Of a stretch of DNA of 64,000 nucleotides, positions 24,528 through 34,399 are shown piece by piece. The translations under genes and the position numbers were made by a program. This DNA is from Cristatella mucedo (taxonomy: Eukaryota; Bryozoa; Phylactolaemata; Cristatellidae). Location: contig WPIO01000194.1 of assembly GCA_009760855.2 (NCBI GenBank), forward strand, positions 1 through 64,000, read 5' to 3'. The notes beneath the pieces were generated by a model. The model ran no database searches, was not told the DNA's origin, and was given only the letters and a program-made list of their open reading frames with translations. Numbering within the stretch: the first letter of the stretch is position 1; each line of letters begins with the position of its first letter.

Positions 24528-24905
24528 AGCTCTGCAGGTCATAGACTGTCGAACTCGCTTCCGCATTTCTTATGCATCGACGACTACTCCCCTACTTCCA
24601 ACTACAGCGGTCCTGAGCTGCTACTTCCATGCTGCTCACTACCTCAACTGCTTTCCTGACTCTGCTATGCTGCCCACTTTCTCTTTGTTGCGTGAGGCGT
24701 AGTCTGTTGGCTACCGAGTGCGTATAGAAACACGCTTAAGCTGTGAGTGTGCTGTACAAAACTCTCCTGCGTAACCCCCGTATGATCTTTATTACTTTGT
24801 GGAGCTACAGACGGAGATAAATTATATTACATTACATTACATTACATTGCATTAAATTAAACTACATTACATTACATTTAAATTACATTACATTACATTT
24901 AAATT
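24528..24905 (+). repeat. LINE family B insertion with (ATTAC)n tail, nested in the Polinton
   Basis: It starts AGCTCTGCAGGTC and follows the family B order through CTCTCCTGCGTAACCCC to GGAGCTACAGACGGAGATAAA. It ends in a long (ATTAC)n/(ATTTAAATTAC) tail at 24,826-24,905. Minus-strand frames on the two sides abut at almost the same codon. AAGC occurs at both junctions and may be a short target duplication. The tail shows the normal 3' end of this LINE. Confidence 0.8.
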
Positions 24906-24908
24906 ACA

Positions 24909-25170
24909 TAAGCAGGACTAGTAAAACCAAGTAGACTACAAATTCTAGATTTACTATCAAGAAACGCACAACCAGTAGGAATACTAACCTTAAAATTAGC
25001 AGTAGCAGTGCCAACACCTAAAACCTACTTATCAGTTGTAGCTTCAGATTGTGTAATTGAATACATAAACATATATGCAATACCAATGTACATATCATCT
25101 GTAATATTAGTATACATTCCAGTTTTGATTAATATTGCTTGTTCTTATCAAGCTGCTACTCTGTAAACAA
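24909..25170 (-). pseudogene. unassigned Polinton frame, N-terminal part
   Basis: A minus-strand frame of about 80 codons includes TGMYTNITDDMYIGIAYMF and FKVSIPTGCAFLDSK, interrupted by one TAG at 25,025-25,027. It reads straight into the LINE B insertion and resumes beyond it (24,318-24,527). The composition suggests a beta-rich structural protein. The family was not identified. Confidence 0.5.
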
Positions 25171-25389
25171 AACTATTATTAGAAGTAGTTGAATTTCATA
25201 GAGTTCGTTCCAGTGAACTTTAAAAAAATATATCTCGAACTTGTCATTTTTTTAGTTGTATACGAAAATGTTTGTGTACTTTAATTGAGTTAGTGGTCCT
25301 AGTCATAATTAATATGTTCCCTTCTTTACTTGCTGGACAAGATTTTCTTATACTTTCAACACTTTTTTATGTCATTCACACTCTTTAAT

Positions 25390-25560
25390 AAATCAGTCAT
25401 TTGTATACATCATGTACAAGTTTATGATTCTTTGCAATATAACTCTTCGGAACATTTCTAGGCTTAGCAAGAAAATTACCACCAGCAATTTTTGAACTTA
25501 ATACGTTTTTATTTATAGCAGCAACTTCACGCAAACATAATTCGATCTTATCAAATACTT
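25390..25560 (-). pseudogene. unassigned short Polinton frame
   Basis: The minus-strand frame reads LCLREVAAINKNVLSSKIAG and LAKPRNVPKSYIAKNHK over about 50 codons before a TGA. It is separated by a frameshift from the following frame and is not identifiable. Confidence 0.35.
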
Positions 25561-25599
25561 TTTAGTTACTCCTTAATACAACTGGTAGTACTTTTATTC

Positions 25600-26099
25600 C
25601 TTGACCAACTTTCTCTTGTGGTTTAGACTTCTGTTTGAGATACACGAAAATTATTTCTTCTGCTTTTGTTCTTTTCTTCTTTGAATATAATTCTGTAAAA
25701 ATGTTGAAAAGATTTTTATCGAATCGTTTTTTCCATTAAGATTCACTATACTACTTCTTACATAATCAGATGCATAACCTTTAGAAATAAGTTATACAAG
25801 TATATCTTTATCATTGCCTACTGGAGGACGAGCAGCAATTGCAAGTGGTTCATCTTATTTTAATTCCCGTAGTGCTGCTTTTTTTTTCTTTTACCTCTAC
25901 CAGTTGGAGTATTAATGCTAAGATTATAAGCAATAAATTTGCGAGTTCCTTTAGGAGATATAATCAATTCTTCATTAAATGCATTTGTAATTGCTGAGCT
26001 ATTTATATTAAGTGCTTGTATGCGATCTCCTTTGTTGAATACAACCATTGCTATTTTAATTGTTCCTGTAGTATCAGGTATTGATTTTTCTTGAATCAC
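25600..26099 (-). pseudogene. unassigned basic Polinton protein, frameshifted
   Basis: The first part is an open 79-codon frame (25,860-26,099) ending in a very basic TGRGKRKKK run. It continues in another frame with DEPLAIAARPPVGNDKDILV, YASDYVRSSIVNL and a basic QRRKEQKQKK tail, with two in-frame stops. Its position next to the ATPase and its basic character would fit a virion or DNA-binding protein, but I do not recognise a family. Confidence 0.45.
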
Positions 26100-26469
26100 T
26101 TGTTATGCTTAATTCAATACTTTTTTATTCCTTCCTTATTGTGTAATATTTTTTTATTTCCTTACTCCTCTTTATTTCTATCGCAACTTTAGGTCTATTT
26201 TTTTAGAGTTTATCAAAAACAGTTTCTCCTGAATTATCTTTTAATCTTTCTATCGCACATTTATTTAACTCATGTTCTGTTCTATCTCTTGCAATCAGTT
26301 CCGCTTCAATTCTTTGTATTTAATGACTTTGTCAAGTATTGTAGTGACCTGTAACTCTCCTAAGTTTCTAAGTAAATTTTGCAGATTATTTGTTTCTTGA
26401 GCCCTTCTTTTATAGGGTTTATTTTTAGTTGCGCATATCTTTCCATTATTTATTCCAATATAAAAAAAA

Positions 26470-27110
26470 CAGTTAATAATTGTTTACCTGTATTATTAAT
26501 TGACCAAAACCTTTCTTCTAAATTATTTGTTATTTTATCCAAAAACACAATATCCAAATCTTTTTGTTGTATAAGAATTAACCAATTTTGTAATTTTTTC
26601 TATGTCACTATCATAGGCATCACGGATATACTCAATATCAGTATTATTTTATCTAAAGATTATAATCATGTTTACATTGTTCCTGATTTCAAGTATGGGA
26701 ATATTAGTATATCCCTGAGCAAGATAGAATGTGTTCAATCACTTATGCTTTCCTCTAGAAAAATAATCTAAAATCTTTGATTGATCTACTGTAATTAAAT
26801 CATCAAGTACAACAACATTCTTACAATTTTTATGTGAGTCAAATTTAGAATAGTATCAATACCATTTACCCAAACATACGCATGAGTATGTTTAGTCATT
26901 GATATTTGACCACAATATAAATTTTGATCTAAACTTGAAGCAATGATTATACAAATATTATAGTTTAACATACCATAAAATATACAATGTACTACTAAAT
27001 GTGATTTATCTGTACCACTTGGACCAAGTACTTATGCTCTAATAGGCACTTTAGGTAGCGGTTTTTTATGACCAGTATCAACATTCTGTCCAAAATTAAA
27101 AGCTCAAAGT
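26470..27110 (-). pseudogene. A32/FtsK-like DNA-packaging ATPase (Polinton type), broken
   Basis: In Polintons and related viruses this P-loop ATPase pumps DNA into capsids. On the minus strand a Walker A motif GPSGTDKS lies at about 27,002-27,025 in the context VLGPSGTDKSHLVVH; the usual second Gly of GxxGxGKS is Asp. A Walker B strand VVVLDDL at 26,797-26,816 is followed by YFSRGKHK and FYLAQGYTNIP, then IRNNVNMIIIF. This is the order typical of the A32-like packaging family. The distance between Walker A and B is not a multiple of three, and TAA/TGA codons lie in both parts, so the gene is dead. The 130-codon plus-strand frame at 26,379-26,771 is its shadow. Confidence 0.8.
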
Positions 27111-27149
27111 CTTAAGGGCATTCTATACTAAACACGTTTTTATGTTTAA

Positions 27150-27712
27150 AGATATGGACATTTTCTTGTACGAAGTGTAATAAAACAAGTGATGCAATTC
27201 ATGAAAAGTGTTATGAACTAGATAGCACTAAAGGATTACAAGGAATGGAAAAATGCGTTTGTACTATTTTTTGAATTCAGAAATCTAAATTTGTCAAACT
27301 AAGAGAAAAATCAAAATGTGAAGGATTTGTATCACATTACAGAAGACTTGAAATTGATTTTTATCTCATGGTAAATGACATGGAACTTTTTAAGATGATA
27401 AATCTTGCTTTAAAGCATGGATACATATTACTGAAGATGTGCAACCTTTACTCAAAGAAGTTGCAGCAAGAGCAAGTATGAGATTTAAATTCAGTGGGCA
27501 TGATATATCTGAACGATCAACTATTTGAGTAAAATTTGTTTTACTAATAAGCCAAGCATATTATTTAATCAAAAGAACAAACAACTACAATTCAATAGTA
27601 TTGCTGACATAACTAAAAAACTTGATAATGACTTTGCTACTAAGGGTATTCTCGATGGAAGTTACATTATTAAATATATTTATAATTATATTGAGAATCT
27701 TAATAATTAATT
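27150..27712 (+). pseudogene. unassigned plus-strand Polinton frame
   Basis: Three successive plus-strand frames join across frameshifts. One at about 27,150-27,420 includes a Cys-containing CTKCNKTSDAIHEKC segment. One at about 27,420-27,530 reads EDVQPLLKEVAARASMRFKF. A final 61-codon frame (27,525-27,710) ends LDGSYIIKYIYNYIENLNN before TAA. The CxxC...C start could be a small zinc-binding site. The family was not identified. Confidence 0.4.
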
Positions 27713-27814
27713 AAAATAAGATCAAGTTAAAGTTTATAGTGCTGTTAAATGAAGTGAATTCAATCCGGTTGACTTCAAGATATAAAAAATAGATTAAACA
27801 ATACACACAGCAAC

Positions 27815-28402
27815 AATTAATTAGTTATTTTTTATATCTATTAGTAGTGATATCGATGTAACTATCAACAATACCACGAGCTTAGTTTTTTATCTTGCTT
27901 AGACTGACTTTGTTACCTACTTTATCTTTTTGAAAATAAGTTGCAAATGAGACACTCAACATACCACCAAATCCAAGGCCTAACTTAGCTTTGGCTGCCA
28001 TAACAATAACTGCATAACTGCATAACTGTAACAGCTTCTGTAGCTTCTCTAACATAAGCAGCCTGTTTAGGATCTAATGCAATTCTAGCAGCAGATTAAG
28101 CTTAAGCTAAATCAGATGAGTTTTTCTATTTCAGTTCTTTTAGATTCAGACATTGAACTTGTTTCTGTACAAGTGTGTTCAGGGATAAGTGCTTTGTTGT
28201 CTAAATCATCGACTAGGGTATTCCCTTAATTCGTTCTTTCATTGAACTCTGTACGTGGACCAGTATACGAATACCTGCCAGTATTATTGAATGATCCTAC
28301 AGGAACGTCTTCAGATTTAACACTACATGGTAATTTCATATGTATTTCACGTTCGACAGTAAGTTTATTTGTTAAATCTACAGCACCACTACCTTGTTTT
28401 CT

Positions 28403-28460
<58 letters not shown>

Positions 28461-28640
28461 TAGGTTGTATAAGACTTTAATTCAATAGCATGCCAAAACT
28501 ATTTTCTTGTACACTTTTTAATTCTAGCATGTTTTATCTTTGCAACATAGATAAGGATTTTTCCAGATAAATCACTATGTTTCAATCCTTTAGAAATTGG
28601 TTCTGGTGATTATTTGACTTATTAGATACTCTGATAGATT
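27815..28640 (-). pseudogene. unassigned minus-strand Polinton frame, split by microsatellite
   Basis: Minus-strand coding-like sequence reads LKHSDLSGKILIYVAKIKHA at the 28.6-kb end. It is interrupted by a (CT)n/(TA)n tract (28,400-28,460), continues with AVDLTNKLTVEREIHMKL and FNNTGRYSYTGPRTEFNER, and then IALDPKQAAYVREATEAV and GLGFGGMLSVSFATYFQK. A short local duplication of TAACTGCATAACTGC-type sequence near 28,010-28,030 shifts the frame. The glycine-rich hydrophobic part could be membrane-associated. The function is unknown. Confidence 0.4.
28400..28462. repeat. (CT)n-(TA)n microsatellite
   Basis: About 40 bp of CT-rich repeat followed by TA repeat, lying inside a decayed viral frame. 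Confidence 0.95.
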
Positions 28641-28705
28641 AAGTTAGAGTTCTTGAAACTTCATTCTATAGAAAAATAAATTATTTTAAATAGTCAAGAT
28701 CAAAT

Positions 28706-29291
28706 ATGGAAATGTCATATGATGAATTTGTTACAACTACAATTGATCAAGTTGCTGCTTTTAAAGAACGAGTTATGGAACTTTTTGATTACCATGCTTT
28801 TACTGGAGTCTTCAGGTGGACGGTAGATCAAGGTGAAACTGCGAAATCAGTATGAGAAGCAGGTCTTTTGATGAATATAGATTTAAAGCAATATGAGTTG
28901 ATTTAAGCAATATAAGGCACATCGCTTAGCATGGCTCATTTTTAAACCAGAAACGCCTAGTTTTCTAATCGATCAGGCCAATTTAGATAAGTCTGATAAT
29001 GTAATTCGTAATCTAAGAAGTGCACACCATTCAAAAAACCGTAGAAATAAAGTAAAACCTTGTGATCACACTTCTGGATAGATTAGTGTTAGTTTCAAAT
29101 AAATTGCTTCTAAATATAGACCATATATTTTCATAGATAAACATTTATATCATCTTGGCCTTTTCGATTATCCTGTTGCTGCAGCAGAAGCAAGATATAT
29201 GGCTGCAACCAGTCTTCATTTGCAATATGTTAGACTAAACTTTGATTACTGTTTAACAGATAATAACAAAATAGTAAGATATTCAGACTAA
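28706..29291 (+). pseudogene. HNH endonuclease with AP2-like DNA-binding domain, broken
   Basis: Homing-type HNH endonucleases with an AP2-like DNA-binding domain are common in phages and large DNA viruses, where they act as selfish site-specific nucleases. The N-terminal frame starts at ATG 28,706 and runs to a TGA near 28,853. A second frame from about 28,908 reads YKAHRLAWLIF, NVIRNLRSAHHSKNRRNK and then the AP2-like YRPYIFIDKHLYHLGLFDYP, ending at TAA 29,289-29,291. In the usual 'DH' of the HNH core the His is Gln (codon 28,974-28,976). TAG 29,079-29,081 and TAA 29,100-29,102 interrupt the AP2 part. A small local duplication near 28,880-28,915 causes the frameshift. Confidence 0.8.
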
Positions 29292-29326
29292 TAATTCTTC
29301 AACATCTTTTTACGATCACAACGTAA

Positions 29327-29917
29327 TTAATTCATTTCGTCATAAATTTTGTTTTGTGATTTTTCCTGTGTAAATATATTACTAAGTAAAATTGCACTCC
29401 CTGCTTTACAATTGCATTGTTTCCTTTCAAAAACTGGGCTACTCTTAACTTTTTTTGCATATCTCTTTAAATCCTCCGAATAGCTAACACCACCTGTTTC
29501 TACAAGTTTCTTTCCAATATTGTAATATTCCAATCTATTTTTGACTTCTGAATTTCGAACCTTATAACTTAGATCAGTACAAAAACCTCTATCTAGTAAT
29601 TCCATCTTATTTCTCAGATCTACACTTGCATTATTTAGCCTTTCACTTTGCAAACGGAAAACACTTATTCTTTCATAGTTACTATCCATTTTAGGTGTTC
29701 TGGCTGTACACATAGTCTCATCCACAATCTTCCTAATGAAACTAGCAACTGCAACTGTTATTGATACCGCAAATCCAACTGTATCAATTCCATTTGCCAT
29801 ACTAGCAATGATTGCAGGTATGGCACAGAGTATTCCTCCAGATCTCATTTCTAAGAAATTTTTTTTTCTAAGCAATAGGATCGAGTTGTGTCGCATTCTA
29901 CCTAACTTCTTCTCCAA
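29327..29917 (-). CDS. unbroken 196-codon frame, unassigned Polinton protein
   Basis: This is the longest frame in the AT-rich block and has no stop, whereas neighbouring frames are riddled with them. The N-terminal part is basic. Residues about 25-60 form a Gly/Ala/Ile/Val-rich hydrophobic segment (GGILCAIPAIIASMANG, GFAVSITVAVASFI) that may be one or two membrane helices or an amphipathic lytic segment. The rest is hydrophilic, probably helical, with a late CNCKAGSA pair of cysteines. The true start could be further upstream: minus-strand coding-like sequence with similar hydrophobic glycine-rich character continues to about 30,330. A virion or membrane-active role is inference only. Confidence 0.5.
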   Translation of the reverse strand: MEKKLGRMRHNSILLLRKKNFLEMRSGGILCAIPAIIASMANGIDTVGFAVSITVAVASFIRKIVDETMCTARTPKMDSNYERISVFRLQSERLNNASVDLRNKMELLDRGFCTDLSYKVRNSEVKNRLEYYNIGKKLVETGGVSYSEDLKRYAKKVKSSPVFERKQCNCKAGSAILLSNIFTQEKSQNKIYDEMN

Positions 29918-29979
29918 AAAGATCAGATAAAAACTTATAGGATTTAGATACCAATCACTTTGCTTTCTAAGCTTTAATT

Positions 29980-30340
29980 AGTATCTCATTAATACAAAAA
30001 CCTACTTCTGATGATGAGATTTTTCCAAGTCCCTCTTTTTTATGTGCCATTGTTTTCCAAAACACAACCGCATTTACCTGAAGCAATATCATCAACAATC
30101 TCTTTTATAAACTACCCTAAATCAACTACTCCGGTAACACCTGATAAGAAATTGTACAGTGCTTTAGTTACACTTCCAATAGTTGTAAACGTTCGTAGTA
30201 CTTTTGGAACTGCCTTTGCATTTTTTTGAAGCTTGAGAAGACAGCTTCATTGCGATTTTTTGTGCTACTTTGTTATAGCTTTTGATCCAACATGTGTAGC
30301 AGCTGTAATTCCTGAAACTACTTCTTTTTTGTGCCAATAC
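29980..30340 (-). pseudogene. unassigned minus-strand frame upstream of 29,327 gene
   Basis: Minus-strand segments read VSGITAATHVGSKAITK, VPKVLRTFTTIGSVTKALYN and IKEIVDDIASGKCGC in different frames, with one in-frame TAG. The hydrophobic, small-residue-rich character is similar to the 29,327-29,917 protein. It may be a paralogue or a broken N-terminal extension of that protein. Confidence 0.35.
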
Positions 30341-30499
30341 CTCATTTTACATCTTCAAAAACAGCCTTATCTTGGTTATTCTTATTATTTATATTAGTGA
30401 TGAAAAAAGTAAGTAAAATAATGAAATTGTGTATGCTAGCCTCGATGCGATTATAAAAAAGTACGTAGTATAGTAAAGTAAAAGTAACTTTTGTTTCCA

Positions 30500-30839
30500 T
30501 AATAATAATGGTGATGCAATAAGATTGGATTATGCTATGAATTCAATTGGTAACGGTAGTGTTGTTTCTAATCCTTGTGAAGAATTAGCAATCTTATTTA
30601 CTTCATCAGGATTATTACCACAGAGGGGATCAAACGCAAAGTCACAACTGAATTGTAAGAATGTTCTTGGAATATCAGATGATTCTGCTGATGGTAGTAT
30701 GTATAGTGATTTAACACCTTATACATTTATAAATTATGGATTACTGATAAGTATGACAAGAGTGTTTCAAGGCAATGCAACAGCAAGTATAAATATGGGC
30801 TATACAATAATTAGAAAATTAAAGATTCGGATGTTGTAA
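30500..30839 (+). pseudogene. unassigned plus-strand Polinton frame
   Basis: An open frame of 104 codons from ATG 30,525 (possibly starting earlier) contains NGSVVSNPCEELAILFTSSG and DLTPYTFINYGLLIS. It ends at TAA 30,837-30,839. It has no recognised motif. Further plus-strand coding-like runs occur at about 31,480-31,600 and 32,020-32,142, which suggests a decayed plus-strand gene set between 30.5 and 32.2 kb. Confidence 0.4.
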
Positions 30840-32400
30840 CTGAACCATACGATAATAACACTAAATAAGTAGTATTTAAATTTTTAGATTATATATTGGT
30901 TATAGATTTTTGCGAATAAATACAGGCTTATTTCGCAAAGTTTTTTACTTTGGATACAAATGGTAGTATAATTGATAAACGTTTATTCGTACTAAAAACC
31001 ACATATTATCAAGAAAATATTTCATATTCATCAAATTGATATCTAGTAATTATTTCTAATAATCTAAATAAAAAAATCTATTAACACCACCAATAATTGC
31101 ATCCACTATAACTTTACACTCATCAACTTTATACGGAAGATATATCATTGATAATTACGAACTCGTTGGTTCAACAAACTTTCAAACTTCGGCAGATTTA
31201 TAATTACTGTTATACTTATTACTGTTTACTTAGCAATTTAATTAAATGCTTACGAGGTATAATTTAAATGTGAATAGTACTTTAAATTTTGCTTCTAATA
31301 AAAAAGTAAATGTTCAAAAAAAATTGTATGTATTAAAGTGTAGCAGTAAAGCTTTTTTCTTACTGCAATTTTTTGAGAAATGATTCTAATAAATTCATAT
31401 TAATTGCTTTATCAGCAAAGGAAAACAATTATTTAAATATAACTGATCCTCTAACTAATTTTGATAAAGCAGCAATATATATATAATGAAATTAAAAAAT
31501 ATGTTGATGTTGTGATTAGTGTAGATTTAAAGTTACAAACACTAAAAGTTCAGGAAATTCAAGTTCTGAATTTGTTTATTAAGTCTCTTGAAGATTAACA
31601 AATAATTCTAATCCTAACCAAAAAAGGGAATATTACTGCAGATATAGTACACAATTTTGATGTGAATGGTCTTTTTTACCTAGTGTATACATGCTATTTT
31701 AAAGTAAAGCAGCTGCAGCAATAAAAATAACCCATCATATTCAAGGATAAACTTAAAGAATAAAGATATTGGTAATGAAACTTCAATTCAAGATAATTTA
31801 AATTGAATTGAAGATTTAAAAAGACTAATAGAATAGATGATATTTCTACATTTTGTTATTTTAAGAGCTGAACAATTAAATACCTCTTTTTTATTCTGTT
31901 AATCGAATTTTTAAAATTGTAAAGTTAAGCATTCCTATATTATGTTAACACTTAGGAATAATCCAAATAGTGATATTTAAATTTGTGATTACTGAAATAG
32001 GTTTTTATATAATATAAACTATGGAATTTTTCTTAATGCATCTTACCCAACAATTGATAATGATGATATTATAGTTGGAAACATTATTATTGAAGACATT
32101 TATATTTCTCATTATTTTGCTGACACAAATACTTTCAAATAATTCTTATAAAATAATACATCCAATTATGAATACAAACGATATTTTCTCTGTAAATGAC
32201 TTTGATTTCGTAAAATTGACCTAAATTTAAGGAATACATTATTCACTATCAAGATCATTTAAATAGATGTATGATAGTTACGATGAGGAGTTTTATTCCA
32301 TGATAAATATTTAAAGGAATAGAATATTGAGCATCAAGACATTTTTACAGATACTAATCGTAATGCTACTGAATAATATGATGATTAGATTTTCCAATCA
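30840..32400 (+). other. decayed AT-rich coding-like sequence
   Basis: No frame is longer than about 45 codons, but short plus-strand runs look coding, such as YPTIDNDDIIVGNIIIEDIY at about 32,050-32,115. No family was recognised. It is probably a further broken gene of the element. Confidence 0.3.
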
Positions 32401-32439
32401 ATATTCCTCTGGTTGTTCACAACTCTTTTTCATCATATA

Positions 32440-33298
32440 TTTCTTTTTTTCTTAGTTTGGTTAGTTAAATTTATCAGAGTAAGCTTCAGATTTTATACCG
32501 TTTTTTCTCTTTGTACGTTTTTAGAAACTCTTAACAGACTGTACAATCTCTAACTTGAGTAAATATACGTGCTATTTCAAGTTCATTATGATTAATAATA
32601 ATAATAATAATATTGCACTTGATAAAGCGCCCTCAGAGAACTTAATCTCTTTCTAGGCGCTTTACATTTGTCCTTAGTGTTTTGTATTCGAGTACTAGTT
32701 TTACAGCATCTAAAAATGTTGACCTAATGTCTTCAATTCTACCCATCGGATAAGAACAGGTCTCAAAGTTCAAATGTTTTTGACCTTGTACTTCATTAAG
32801 AAAATCCGTTCTTCTTGTTCAAGCTGAAAACATGTTCTATAATATGGTTTTTCATTTCTTTTAACTTGAAATAATGTATACCGACCTTGGTGCAGGAGCA
32901 TCAGTGGTTGTGTGAGCTTGTGCAGCTTGATCTGTTGCAGTTTATTTTTGTCTTGCACTAGTTCCATCACTTAAATCAAGTAAAACAGCATAACATAATT
33001 CCTTGACAATTCCATAGATATCAGGTATAACTAATGATACTCCAGAGATAAGAGTAGAAAGTGTTAAAAGTTGATTTGCAATCCATGTTGTATATCGAGA
33101 GATATCACCAAGTGTATCAAGAAGTGCATCAACTTTAAACCTAACTGTTGTTTCCAGATTTTCTGTTAAATAAAATAATCCAGCAGTGATTATCTTTCGA
33201 GCTTTCATATCACATTCTTCTAAATATAATTTCCTAAGTGATATGTCAGTCATAACTGAAATATCAGAATCAAGTGTTTGTTGATCACAAAATGTCAT
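32440..33298 (-). pseudogene. unassigned helical Polinton protein
   Basis: An open minus-strand frame of 118 codons (32,942-33,298) reads ISLRKLYLEECDMKARKIIT and then SLVIPDIYGIVKELCYAVLL. It is continued in other frames at 32,770-32,970 and at 32,670-32,760 (RIEDIRSTFLDAVKLVLEYK). After the LINE A insertion there is NHNELEIARIFTQVRDC at 32,530-32,585. It appears helical and acidic. No family was recognised. Confidence 0.4.
32590..32670 (-). repeat. LINE family A 3' tail nested in the Polinton
   Basis: (AAT)n, then TTGATAAAGCGCCCTCAGAG, AACTTAATCTCTTTCTAGGC and GCTTTACATTTG: the complete 3' hairpin end of family A and almost nothing else. It lies between two minus-strand coding-like segments, so it is an extremely 5'-truncated insertion of about 80 bp. 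Confidence 0.8.
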
Positions 33299-33439
33299 TC
33301 TTGATTTATTAAGATAACCAACATTAGCTTTGGTAGCAGTCGTTGTAAGAGATGGGTCACTAACATTATTAGTTGCAGCTATTTTCCAATAATAATTGTT
33401 AAAAAATTATATACAAACAAATTGCCTAAACATAATCTA

Positions 33440-33700
33440 AGATCCTCTTGCTAGTATAAATGCATTAGACTCTAAAGATAATAATCTCTTTTCACTTTCT
33501 ATTATTTTATCACAGGAGTCACAAATGTCAATGAGACAAACAATAATTGAATCATCCAAGTCTGCTATAAACTTGTAAAGACTATTTTAAGGACATCTTT
33601 ACTAACACATTTGAATTTGATAATAAAAATTTTGTCTGCAATTGTCCTAGCTTTTTTACAACTAAGAAATGTATTTAGCTCCATTAGTATATATACTAAT
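33440..33700 (-). pseudogene. unassigned Polinton protein, paralogue of 33,734-33,925
   Basis: The minus-strand frames contain KFKCVSKDVLKIVFTS and, after a frameshift, DLDDSIIVCLIDICDSCDK. This resembles FYSLFVCVPIEICDAYDK in the adjacent frame to the right, which suggests a tandem gene duplication. The function is unknown. Confidence 0.4.
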
Positions 33701-33733
33701 ACATATTGTACACTCGGTTTTATTTTGGGGTTT

Positions 33734-33925
33734 TTAGATTTTTACTTCTTCTAGCATTTCACTTATTTTGCCACAACACTCCGTTAGTTTATCATATGCG
33801 TCACATATCTCTATAGGAACACAAACAAATAAACTATAAAAATCAAGAATCGGTTTATCACGTGAGCTTTTAAATATTCGCTGATCTTCACCTTTAAGTT
33901 TTCGCAAACAGATTTTTATTGCCAA
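33734..33925 (-). CDS. small unassigned Polinton frame (63 codons)
   Basis: An open frame from ATG 33,925 ends LTECCGKISEMLEEVKI before the stop. Its middle resembles the neighbouring frame at 33,440-33,700. It sits just downstream (minus-strand sense) of the polymerase remnant. It may be intact or the 3' part of a longer gene. Confidence 0.4.
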   Translation of the reverse strand: MAIKICLRKLKGEDQRIFKSSRDKPILDFYSLFVCVPIEICDAYDKLTECCGKISEMLEEVKI

Positions 33926-34399
33926 TTATTTAGATTGTTCACAACAAGGAATTCTAGAAACATCCATTTTCTGTACAAGTAAAAATAGTTTTTAATTTTA
34001 ATTTTTATTAAATCTTTTTTTGATTTAATTATAAAGACTTAAATCACGATCTTCGCTAAGATAAAAACCTGTTTCTGATTTTGTTTCAGATTCAGGAACG
34101 AGTCCTGATCGTCCTCTGAAAAAAATGCATTAAATATCAGAAATAATAATAATAATTGAATCTGTTTCATCATAATGTTTGTCCTCGGGAAACAAATAAA
34201 TTTTTTGTTCATCTCTATAATTGTGATTTTTTTTTAATTTATGTTTTGTTTTTTCACTGACTTAAAAAGTTCAACCGATCCGACTTTCGTTATAGGTATT
34301 TATTATTTGCTGTCACTTTTTCTTCCTGGCATCAATATATTAATTACCAAATATTACATTTTTTGAAACGAAGGAGATTAATTCATTCACTCAAAGCCT

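Noticed and set aside
26379-26771. 130-codon plus-strand frame
   Set aside because: It lies antisense to the ATPase fragment, whose Walker B and downstream motifs are on the minus strand.
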